DNA from: an uncultured Lachnospiraceae bacterium
GTDB lineage: Bacteria > Bacillota > Clostridia > Lachnospirales > Lachnospiraceae
Reading direction: 5' to 3'
Length of the DNA: 5,731 nucleotides
Assembly: GCA_902767065.1 (NCBI GenBank)
Contig: CACXFW010000402.1
Coordinates: 1 to 5,731 of the forward strand
Under the pieces are notes generated by a model that saw nothing but the letters and a program-made list of their open reading frames with translations, made no database searches and was not told the origin of the DNA. Positions 1 through 5,703 of this stretch are shown here, piece by piece; the stretch's first letter is position 1; every line of letters begins with the position of its first letter. The position numbers and the translations under genes are program-made.

Positions 1-35
1 AAAATAAAACCCCGGAAGACAAAGCTTCCGGGGTT
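1..35 (-). terminator. Intrinsic terminator of the KAE-rich protein gene
   Basis: The arms AACCCCGGAAG (8-18) and CTTCCGGGGTT (25-35) form a perfect 11-bp stem around a 6-base loop. On the minus strand the stem is followed by TTTTATTTT, the U-rich tail of a rho-independent terminator. On the plus strand no T-run follows, so it acts on minus-strand transcripts. It lies about 120 bases after the stop codon at 155, which gives the mRNA a long 3' UTR. Confidence 0.93.
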
Positions 36-80
36 ATGATACACTTTTCGCCGCAGCGGAATCGATCAATAAAGGTAACC

Positions 81-126
81 GCTCAGATCCGTCAGATAAG
101 CAAGCTTATCTGACTGGATCATGAGC
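81..126 (-). repeat. Long 3'-UTR hairpin (20-bp stem, two bulges)
   Basis: Three consecutive blocks pair: GCTCA (81-85) with TGAGC (122-126), GATCC (86-90) with GGATC (116-120), and GTCAGATAAG (91-100) with CTTATCTGAC (105-114). The loop is only 4 bases (101-104), and single unpaired bases at 115 and 121 interrupt one arm. No U-tract follows directly on the minus strand, and the true terminator lies about 45 bases further on, so this is not itself a normal terminator. It could be an RNA-processing or stability element, part of a 3'-UTR-derived small RNA, or a copy of a dispersed palindromic repeat. The pairing is directly visible; the function is unknown. Confidence 0.8.
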
Positions 127-137
127 AATTCCAGGAG

Positions 138-193
138 GTGCTGAATAATTACAATTAAAGATCAATCTTTCCCATAAAGGAATCATTCAGCAC
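138..193 (-). repeat. Inverted repeat spanning the stop codon
   Basis: GTGCTGAAT at 138-146 is the exact reverse complement of ATTCAGCAC at 185-193. After one mismatch, three more pairs follow (148-150 with 181-183, one offset position unpaired). The enclosed loop carries a second small inverted repeat, AAAGAT (157-162) and ATCTTT (165-170). The stop codon (155-157) and the last codons of the KAE-rich gene are inside the structure. In the mRNA the 3' arm runs straight into the anti-Shine-Dalgarno-like CACCUCCU (minus strand of 133-140). Confidence 0.6.
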
Positions 194-886
194 ATAGTAA
201 GCCGCGTTGTCTTCCGGCTTCAGATAAAGATTGATGGTCTTCAGATCTGCAGCCTTCTTCTTCAGCTCACCGGTCCATACCTTCTTCACCTTTTCAGTGA
301 TCTCCTCGATCCTGATATCCTTGCCGAGATACTGCAGAGAAACGCTTTCCCTGACAGCAGCCTTCTTCGCGGCAGTCTTCTTCTCATCTGCCTCAGCCGT
401 GCCGGCAGCCTTCTTCGAAGCCGTCTCTGCAGTCTTCTTCGCAGCGCCTGCCGCCTTCTTTCCTTCCTTCTCAGCGGAATTCTTCCCTTCCGCACCGGCT
501 TCCTTCACTTCCTCGGCGGCCTTCTTCGCAGTCTCTTCCGCTTTCTTTCCGGCCTTCTTCGTCTCTGTCTTCTTCTCAGTCTTCACAGCTTCTGCCTTCT
601 TCACGGTCTCTTCCGCTTTCTTCACGGTCTCCTCCGCTTTCTTCTCGGCCTTCTTTACCTCAGCCTTCACAGCTTCTGCCTTCTTCTCAGCCTTCTTCGT
701 CTCTGCCTTGACTGCCTCAACACCCTGATCGGCTGCTTTCTTAACCTCCGCAGCCTTCGCCTTCGCTTCTGCTTTGACTGCCTCAGCTTTCTGATCGGCT
801 GCCTTCTTAACCTCTGCAGCTTTCGCTTTCACTTCTGCCTTGACATCTTCCTTCTTAGCGGCAGAAGTCTTTTTCACTTCCTTCAT
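155..886 (-). CDS. KAE-rich repeat protein with a DUF6465-like C-terminal domain
   Basis: The product is 243 residues. The start at 886 is chosen because AGGAGGAGG stands just upstream; an earlier in-frame GTG at 955 has no ribosome binding site and would extend past the likely leader. Residues 1 to about 180 are almost only Lys, Ala, Glu, Val and Thr. By my count the whole protein has 62 Lys, 54 Ala and 37 Glu and is strongly basic. This part is built of repeats: residues 19-40 and 41-62 are near-identical 22-mers, and EETVKKA occurs twice at 85-98. It should form long charged helices or be disordered, as in histone H1-like or LEA-like proteins. Residues about 181-243 look like a folded domain (SLQYLGKDIRIEEI, INLYLKPEDNAAYYVLND). 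From memory this resembles DUF6465 of Lachnospiraceae; that label is unverified. There is no signal peptide or membrane segment, so it is probably cytoplasmic. Nucleic-acid binding is plausible from charge alone; the function is unknown. Confidence 0.88.
   Translation of the reverse strand: MKEVKKTSAAKKEDVKAEVKAKAAEVKKAADQKAEAVKAEAKAKAAEVKKAADQGVEAVKAETKKAEKKAEAVKAEVKKAEKKAEETVKKAEETVKKAEAVKTEKKTETKKAGKKAEETAKKAAEEVKEAGAEGKNSAEKEGKKAAGAAKKTAETASKKAAGTAEADEKKTAAKKAAVRESVSLQYLGKDIRIEEITEKVKKVWTGELKKKAADLKTINLYLKPEDNAAYYVLNDSFMGKIDL
601..642 (-). repeat. Tandem 21-bp repeat within the KAE-rich gene
   Basis: Two adjacent 21-bp units, 601-621 and 622-642, differ at a single base. They encode the doubled heptad EETVKKA (residues 85-98). 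The near identity at DNA level suggests a recent in-frame duplication by slippage. Confidence 0.85.
701..832 (-). repeat. Tandem 66-bp repeat within the KAE-rich gene
   Basis: The units 767-832 and 701-766 encode 22-residue repeats (residues 19-40 and 41-62) that share KAKAAEVKKAADQ and EAVKAE. Several differences between the two DNA copies are synonymous third-position changes. That suggests an older duplication than the 21-bp one, kept under selection for the protein sequence. Confidence 0.85.
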
Positions 887-891
887 AACAA

Positions 892-900
892 CCTCCTCCT
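892..900 (-). promoter_or_regulatory. Ribosome binding site deciding the KAE-rich gene start
   Basis: On the minus strand AGGAGGAGG precedes TTGTT-ATG, which gives two overlapping GGAGG cores 5 and 8 bases from the ATG at 886. This is among the strongest Shine-Dalgarno sequences possible and fixes the start at 886 instead of the upstream in-frame codons. Confidence 0.92.
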
Positions 901-927
901 GATGTAATCCGAGATCAAAAGCCCACC

Positions 928-969
928 TTCCTGCCCGCGCCCGCATCGTTTTCACACAGAACGCAGGAA
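928..969 (-). repeat. Inverted repeat in the leader of the KAE-rich gene
   Basis: TTCCTGC (928-934) and GCAGGAA (963-969) are exact reverse complements separated by 28 bases. They lie in the predicted 5' UTR between the promoter at 989-1017 and the ribosome binding site. A 7-bp stem with this loop is modest and could be chance. Confidence 0.35.
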
Positions 970-988
970 ATTCCCTTTACCGTTGTGG

Positions 989-1017
989 ATGATACTCTAT
1001 TCATCTTTGATTTTCAA
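989..1017 (-). promoter_or_regulatory. Sigma-A-type promoter of the KAE-rich gene
   Basis: Read on the minus strand, TTGAAA (1012-1017) and TATCAT (989-994) are separated by exactly 17 bases. Each matches the housekeeping consensus at 5 of 6 positions. Transcription would start near 982 and give a leader of about 95 bases. The promoter lies wholly in the recG-downstream spacer, so the gene can be expressed independently of recG. Confidence 0.75.
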
Positions 1018-1052
1018 GCCTTGATGCGCAAAAACACGCTTATACATGTGGG

Positions 1053-1070
1053 AAAAAGGCACTGTATGCC
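1053..1070 (-). terminator. Weak intrinsic terminator after recG
   Basis: On the minus strand GGCAT-aca-GTGCC (1070-1058) forms a short stem of five pairs including one G-U, followed directly by TTTTT (1057-1053). It begins 7 bases after the recG stop codon. The position and T-run fit a terminator, but the stem is short, so some read-through into the next gene is likely. Confidence 0.5.
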
Positions 1071-1077
1071 GCAGCAA

Positions 1078-3162
1078 TCACATCACGAAGTGGCAGTTCC
1101 CATTTTCCATGAAACGGATTACTTCCCGGGAGATTCCTTCATTTACAGGGTCCGACAGCAGGGGATCTTCTTTCAGAATGCTCCCGGCCGCCTCGGCAGC
1201 GTCATGCATCACATCCGCGTCGGCATAGATATCCGCGAGGGCGAACCCGATCTCCCCGCTCTGCCTGACGCCAAACAGTTCGCCCGGCCCTCTCAGTTCA
1301 AGATCCTTTTTCGCGATCTCAAATCCATCATTCGAGGATTCCAGAATCTTAAGTCTCTTCCTGGTCTCCTCTCCCTGCATCGAACTGATAAAGATGCAGT
1401 AAGACTGTTCTTTCCCCCTTCCGACTCTTCCCCTCAGCTGATGCAGCTGTGCCAGGCCGAACCGGTCCGCGTTTTCAACCAGCATAACCGTCGCATTCGG
1501 CACATTGATCCCTACCTCAACCACTGTCGTGGAGACAAGCACATCAATCTCGTGAGAAGAAAAACGCTCCATCACCGACTGTTTCTCACTGCCTTTCATC
1601 CTTCCGTGCAGATACTCCACACGCACCTTCGGAAGATATTTCCTCAGGGCTTCGCAAAAGGACTGCGTGTAATCGATCACGTTCTCTGCTTCGATCTCCT
1701 CCGATTCCTCCACCATCGGACAGATCACATATGCCTGCCGGCCGTCCAGCACCTTTTTCGCGACAAACTGGCAGGCCTTCTCCCGCCAGGAAGGATCTAC
1801 CACCGCATTTCTGATCGGAAGACGGTCCGCAGGCATCTCATCGATCACGGACACATCAAGATCTCCATAAAGAATGACCGCGAGCGTCCTTGGAATCGGG
1901 GTCGCGCTCATGATCAGGGAATGGGGATGCAGCCCCTTCTCTTCCAGAGTCTGTCTCTGGTGGACGCCAAACCGGTGCTGCTCGTCGGTAATCACCAGCG
2001 CCAGCCGCTCATACTGCACCTTCTCCTGAATCAGCGCGTGTGTCCCGATGACAACCTTCACATCCCCCGTACGAATCCTCTCATACGCCTCTGACCGTCC
2101 GGCCGTCTTCATCGATCCCGTCAGAAGCTGCACGGCAATGGACAGTCCTGCCTGGCTGCAAAGTCTGGTAAATGCCTCATAATGCTGCCTGGCCAGCACC
2201 TCTGTCGGAACCATAAGAGCCCCCTGGAAGCCTGCAAAGGCACACTGAATCAGAGCAAGAAATGCCACGATCGTCTTCCCCGACCCGACATCTCCCTGGA
2301 CGAGACGGGCCATCACCTTTTTCGAATCGATGCCGGCCGATATTTCACCCCAGACCCTCTTCTGAGCCCCCGTCAGCTCAAAGGGGAGGCTGTCCAGAGC
2401 CTTTTGTGTCTGCGGACACCTCTTCAGCGCGATGGCTCCTTCCCGGTCCTCCCGTCTTTGCCTGAGTCGTTTCAGCATCAGGATAAAACAGAAAAACTCC
2501 TCGAATACCAGGCGCCTTCTCGCCTTCGCCAGCCCCTCCTCTCCTTCCGGAAAATGAATCCCCCGCACAGCGCTCTTTCTGTCCGAAAGTCCATACCTCT
2601 CCCGTATGGACTCCGGAAGAAAATCCTGGGAAAGATCAACATGATCTGACCCGTAAAACACCTCCTTCAGTGCTTTCCGGAGCGCGTTTTCCGTAAGGCC
2701 GCGCACCAGGGGATAGATCGGCTGCAGCGTTTTTCTCAGCTGCGCATAGTCATACAGATCGTAGATCTTCGGCTGCTGGAGAAACACATGGCCGCCCTTC
2801 GTCCGGATTCTTCCACGCAGAATCAGCCTCGTTCCGGGCCGGATCTGGTTTCGTAAGAAAGGCATATTAAACCAGGTAATGTCCAGATAAACCCCGTCCG
2901 ACAGAATCTTCCCTGTTGTGATCTGCATGGATTTCAAATGGCGCACGCTCAGTGTGCGCTCAAACACTCCCTCGACCGCAACCAGCCTTCCCTCATCAAA
3001 AGCAGTGAGGGAACCCGCTCGGACCGGCTCTTCAAAATGATCATACCCTCTCGGATAATACCGCACGAGATCACCGACCGTTAATATTCCGGCCTTTTCA
3101 AAATGTGCGCCGGTTTTCGGGCCGATTCCCTTAACGGCAGTGATCGGAGATGACTGCGTCAT
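1078..3162 (-). CDS. recG: ATP-dependent DNA helicase RecG
   Basis: The product is 694 residues, full length for the family. RecG binds stalled replication forks and Holliday junctions and drives branch migration and fork regression in DNA repair. An N-terminal helix-hairpin-helix-like start (GIGPKTGAHFEKAGI, about residues 12-26) precedes the wedge/OB-fold region (to about residue 150). The SF2 helicase core carries Walker A GDVGSGKT (290-297), the DEQH box (393-396), SAT (419-421), and motif VI QLHQLRGRVGRG (572-583). The TRG-type segment DGFEIAKKDLELRGPGELFG (612-631) follows. No key residue is missing. The start at 3162 is supported by AGAAGGA seven bases upstream. The gene follows a strong terminator and has no obvious promoter of its own. 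Its usual Firmicute neighbours (asp23/DAK-type genes, rsmD, coaD) are not in this window. Confidence 0.97.
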   Translation of the reverse strand: MTQSSPITAVKGIGPKTGAHFEKAGILTVGDLVRYYPRGYDHFEEPVRAGSLTAFDEGRLVAVEGVFERTLSVRHLKSMQITTGKILSDGVYLDITWFNMPFLRNQIRPGTRLILRGRIRTKGGHVFLQQPKIYDLYDYAQLRKTLQPIYPLVRGLTENALRKALKEVFYGSDHVDLSQDFLPESIRERYGLSDRKSAVRGIHFPEGEEGLAKARRRLVFEEFFCFILMLKRLRQRREDREGAIALKRCPQTQKALDSLPFELTGAQKRVWGEISAGIDSKKVMARLVQGDVGSGKTIVAFLALIQCAFAGFQGALMVPTEVLARQHYEAFTRLCSQAGLSIAVQLLTGSMKTAGRSEAYERIRTGDVKVVIGTHALIQEKVQYERLALVITDEQHRFGVHQRQTLEEKGLHPHSLIMSATPIPRTLAVILYGDLDVSVIDEMPADRLPIRNAVVDPSWREKACQFVAKKVLDGRQAYVICPMVEESEEIEAENVIDYTQSFCEALRKYLPKVRVEYLHGRMKGSEKQSVMERFSSHEIDVLVSTTVVEVGINVPNATVMLVENADRFGLAQLHQLRGRVGRGKEQSYCIFISSMQGEETRKRLKILESSNDGFEIAKKDLELRGPGELFGVRQSGEIGFALADIYADADVMHDAAEAAGSILKEDPLLSDPVNEGISREVIRFMENGNCHFVM

Positions 3163-3169
3163 AAGCAGA

Positions 3170-3176
3170 TCCTTCT
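3170..3176 (-). promoter_or_regulatory. Ribosome binding site of recG
   Basis: On the minus strand AGAAGGA stands seven bases before the ATG at 3162. It lies only about ten bases beyond the T-run of the terminator at 3186-3230, so any transcript that stops at that terminator excludes it. Confidence 0.8.
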
Positions 3177-3185
3177 TTCATTCCC

Positions 3186-3230
3186 ATAGAAAACCCCGGA
3201 AGAGGAGCCTGTGCCGGCCCTCTCCCGGGG
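3186..3230 (-). terminator. Intrinsic terminator between glgD and recG
   Basis: The 37-base hairpin (3194-3230) pairs CCCCGG with CCGGGG, skips one mismatch, then pairs AGAGG with CCTCT, a bulge, and GCC with GGC around a 6-base loop. On the minus strand it is followed by TTTTCTAT (3193-3186). It ends glgCD transcripts about 75 bases after the glgD stop codon. Its outer arm shares the 14 bases AAAACCCCGGAAGA with the terminator at 1-35. Confidence 0.9.
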
Positions 3231-3245
3231 AATGACAGACAATTC

Positions 3246-3282
3246 ATTCCGCCTGAACGGTTAGCAACCATACAGGCAGAAT
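3246..3282 (-). repeat. RNA hairpin in the glgD-recG spacer
   Basis: The arms 3246-3262 and 3266-3282 pair around a 3-base loop: ATTC/GAAT, GCCTG/CAGGC and GGTT/AACC blocks with small interruptions. Two of the interrupting positions are C/A mismatches on the plus strand but become U-G wobble pairs in the minus-strand RNA. There the stem is nearly continuous, with one U-U mismatch. This asymmetry favours a structure working in the glgCD/recG transcript. No T-run follows, so it is not a terminator by itself. Confidence 0.7.
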
Positions 3283-3304
3283 TCCTCAGCCGTTTCCAAA
3301 GTCC

Positions 3305-4429
3305 TTACAACGTATCCGCCCTGTGCACATACCCCGGCTTGTCGCTCTCAGATATCAGTTCCTTGGTCCGGATCACCTTTGCGTACTTGTCAACAATCTG
3401 GGAATCCAGTGTCACACCGTCTCCGACCTTGGCATAGTCCAGAATCACGCTGTTCCTGACAACGGCGCCCTTTCCGATATGAACGCCTCTTCCGATGATG
3501 GAATGCTCCACCGTTCCCTCAACCTGGCATCCATTGGCAATCATCGAATCCTTCACCTTTGAAGTGTCATAGATGCGGGACGGATTCGAATCCGTCGTCC
3601 TGGTATAGATCCACCATCCATCCTGGAACAGATCCCTCTGGTTCTTCGGATCAAGCATGCTCAGGTTCGCCTCATAGAAGGACTGAAGGTCATCAATGGA
3701 AGCGAAGAATCCCTTATGCTGTACGCCGCGGATCTCCAGCTCCTCCCTGTTGATCATGACAGACAGCATCTGTGCGAGAGAATATGTGGAGGAATACTTC
3801 GCCGCTCTCTGGACAAGATCAATAAACAGTGACTTCTTCATGATATAGGTATCCATGAATACACACTGATTCTGGCGGTTGCCGCGGTTGATCTCCAGGG
3901 AGGTGACAATCTGATCCTGATCCACGCTTACAACACGGCAGTTCAGATAGTGATCCTTCGCATTGTTCACCTTGTGATAAAGCATGGTGATGTCGGCGCC
4001 GGACAGAATATGCTCATCCAGAAGCTCGGAGAAATCCTGTTTGTAAACCATGTAGCACGGAGCGATGATCACATATTCCTGGGGAAGTTCCTCCAGGTGG
4101 TGCAGGTTATCGAGATAATCTGAGACATCCGTATTGTAAACCTCATTCTCCATGTGGTGGTTGCAGTAGAACAGCTGGAGACTGTCCCTCTTGGAGTTCA
4201 GGTTTTAACTGCGTCCGGTTCCCAGATGATCCGTAAGCGCCTTCGGGTGCTTGTTCAGGTAGACCTGAATGCTCTTGATTCCACTGTTGGAGAAGTTCGA
4301 GATCGGGAAGTCAATGATCCGGAACTTGCCGATGAAGGTAAATGCGCCCGCCGGCCTGTATTCCTGGAGCCCGTGTACGTTCACGCGCCGTGGCGTCGAT
4401 GTAACGATTCCAAATGCTTTCGCTGCCAT
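3305..4429 (-). pseudogene. glgD: GlgD, non-catalytic ADP-glucose pyrophosphorylase subunit, interrupted by an in-frame stop
   Basis: The frame spans 374 codons, the usual GlgD length, but codon 75 is TAA (4205-4207). Before it is an intact nucleotidyltransferase start (FRIIDFPISNFSNSGI, then HLGTGRS). After it NLNSKRDSLQLFY continues in the same frame to the natural TAA at 3305. GlgD pairs with GlgC and modulates its activity. The sequence agrees: the GGRGSRL nucleotide loop of GlgC is absent, the GlgC catalytic SGDHIY aligns with PCYMVY (about residues 124-129), and the FEEKP lysine is lost. A left-handed beta-helix of hexapeptide repeats occupies about residues 297-357. The start at 4429 lies one base after the glgC stop, with AAGGGGG upstream, suggesting coupled translation. 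The next ATG (4153, codon 93) has no ribosome binding site, so re-initiation is unlikely. Everything else in the frame is intact, pointing to a single recent base change or a base-call error. Confidence 0.88.
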
Positions 4430-4430
4430 G

Positions 4431-5570
4431 TCATTCTACCCCCTTCACATTCTTGGAGACCAGGATAATGTTCTCGCTGTCAGCCGATCCGACGACCGCG
4501 CCCTTCCCGATCTTAACGCCGCTGGCAATGATCGCACGTGTGACCGTTGCGCCCTCTTCCACCTTCGCGTTCGGCATCAGAACGGAATCGATTACCTTCG
4601 CTCCTGCCTTGACGATGGAAAGTGTGGACAGAACGCTGTTTTTCACGAGTCCTTCCACCTGCGTGCCCTGTGTCAGATAGACACGCTCCACCTCCGCTTC
4701 CGGTCCGATATACGCCGGGAGCGAAGAAGCATCCTCCGAATAGATCCTCCAGGTCGGATCGCTCAGATCCAGCTCGTTCTTCTCATCCAGAAGATCCATG
4801 TTCGCCTCCCACAGGGAGTCGATCGTTCCCACATCCTTCCAGTAGCCCTCGAAGCGGTAAGCGATCAGCTTCTTTTTCTCAGCGAGCATGGTCGGGATGA
4901 TATTCTTTCCGAAATCATGATCGGATTCCGCGTTCTTCATATCGCTGACCAGAAGCTTGCGCAGATCTTTCCAGTTAAAGATATAGATTCCCATCGAGGC
5001 CAGATTGCTCTTCGGATGAGCAGGCTTTTCCTCGAACTCCACGATGTCGCCTTCCTCGTTGGTGTTCATGATTCCAAAGCGGCTTGCTTCCTTGAGCGGG
5101 ACCGGACGAACCGCGATCGTCGCGCTCGCTCCCTGTTCGATGTGCGCCTGCAGCATCTTGTCATAGTTCATCTTATAGATGTGATCCCCCGAGAGGATCA
5201 GAAGGTATTCCGGATTGTACTGGTCGATGAAATCGATGTTCTGGGAGATCGCATCCGCAGTCCCGCGATATACGTCAAGTCCCGTATCCGCCTTCTCGCG
5301 CGGCGTCAGCACAAATACGCCGGAGTCGTCAGAGTCGAGTCCCCAGCGCGAGCCGGCTGCCACATAGCTGTTCAGAAGAACGGATTCATACTGGGTCAGC
5401 ACACCTACGATATTGATTCCGCTGTTCGCACAGTTGCTGAGCGGGAAGTCAACGATCCGGTACTTCCCCCCATAGGATACCGCCGGTTTCGCAACCTTGT
5501 CGGTGAGCTCGTGCAGCCTGCTTCCACGCCCGCCAGCAAGAATCATCGCCAGCATATTACCTTGCTTCAT
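4431..5570 (-). CDS. glgC: Glucose-1-phosphate adenylyltransferase, catalytic subunit GlgC
   Basis: The 379-residue product makes ADP-glucose and pyrophosphate from glucose-1-phosphate and ATP, the committed step of bacterial glycogen synthesis. The Rossmann-like N-terminal domain has the nucleotide loop LAGGRGSRL (11-19), [11 protein letters not shown] (36-46), YRGTADAI (101-108), and LSGDHIYKM (126-134) with the catalytic-type Asp129. It also has FEEKP (179-183), whose lysine belongs to the sugar-phosphate site, and EGYWKDVGT (241-249). The C-terminal beta-helix of hexapeptide repeats covers about residues 285-365. The start at 5570 is chosen because GGAGG lies eight bases upstream; an in-frame ATG at 5591 would place that site inside the gene and lacks one of its own. 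The gene is first in the glgC-glgD transcript, behind a consensus promoter. Confidence 0.97.
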   Translation of the reverse strand: MKQGNMLAMILAGGRGSRLHELTDKVAKPAVSYGGKYRIVDFPLSNCANSGINIVGVLTQYESVLLNSYVAAGSRWGLDSDDSGVFVLTPREKADTGLDVYRGTADAISQNIDFIDQYNPEYLLILSGDHIYKMNYDKMLQAHIEQGASATIAVRPVPLKEASRFGIMNTNEEGDIVEFEEKPAHPKSNLASMGIYIFNWKDLRKLLVSDMKNAESDHDFGKNIIPTMLAEKKKLIAYRFEGYWKDVGTIDSLWEANMDLLDEKNELDLSDPTWRIYSEDASSLPAYIGPEAEVERVYLTQGTQVEGLVKNSVLSTLSIVKAGAKVIDSVLMPNAKVEEGATVTRAIIASGVKIGKGAVVGSADSENIILVSKNVKGVE

Positions 5571-5578
5571 GATAGATT

Positions 5579-5583
5579 CCTCC
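5579..5583 (-). promoter_or_regulatory. Ribosome binding site deciding the glgC start
   Basis: GGAGG on the minus strand lies eight bases before the ATG at 5570. The alternative in-frame ATGs at 5585 and 5591 lie upstream of it and have no comparable site. Confidence 0.9.
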
Positions 5584-5616
5584 ATCCACATAAGAGATTG
5601 TCTGCAGTTACCGATT

Positions 5617-5648
5617 CCGCCGGCATTCAGGACGTGAAAGCCGGACGG
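5617..5648 (-). repeat. Hairpin in the glgC leader
   Basis: CCGCCGGC (5617-5624) pairs with GCCGG-a-CGG (5640-5648): eight pairs with one bulged base around a 15-base loop. It lies in the predicted 5' UTR, between the promoter and the ribosome binding site. No T-run follows, so it does not look like an attenuator terminator. Its role is unknown. Confidence 0.45.
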
Positions 5649-5675
5649 TACATTTGATTAAACATCTTGTAAACT

Positions 5676-5703
5676 ATTATACGTCATATTTCAGATTTGT
5701 CAC
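5676..5703 (-). promoter_or_regulatory. Sigma-A-type promoter of glgCD
   Basis: On the minus strand GTGACA (5698-5703, 5 of 6 consensus) and a perfect TATAAT (5676-5681) are separated by 16 bases in AT-rich sequence. The predicted start near 5669 gives a leader of about 100 bases before glgC. No operator or sigma-54-type element is evident. Confidence 0.82.

Noticed and set aside
133..150. Plus-strand AGGAGGTG as a ribosome binding site
   Set aside because: No ATG, GTG or TTG follows at a usable distance and the frame closes at once; the minus-strand reading is the more interesting one.
231..728. Plus-strand frame encoding a Phe/Ala/Ser-rich 165-residue protein
   Set aside because: It is the complement of the AAG/GCN/GAA-rich coding strand of the KAE-rich gene; the TTC-rich composition and lack of a ribosome binding site show it is a shadow.
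887..955. Upstream extension of the KAE-rich protein
   Set aside because: The extension starts at a GTG without a ribosome binding site and would place AGGAGGAGG inside the gene; the leader is better explained as 5' UTR.
985..2094. Long plus-strand open frame opposite recG
   Set aside because: It lies antisense to conserved RecG helicase motifs, resembles no family, and is rich in His/Arg/Leu as expected for a complement.
4151..4207. Frameshift, or two separate genes, as the explanation for the glgD interruption
   Set aside because: The codon phases on both sides are identical, and the stretch between the TAA and the ATG at 4153 encodes GlgD-like residues, so a single nonsense codon explains it.
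5571..5591. Seven-codon N-terminal extension of GlgC
   Set aside because: The GGAGG site serves the ATG at 5570, and the resulting N-terminus [14 protein letters not shown] is typical of the family.
4269..5657. 462-codon plus-strand open frame opposite glgC and the start of glgD
   Set aside because: It runs across both glg genes and the leader without recognisable domains; the minus-strand frames carry full family motifs.
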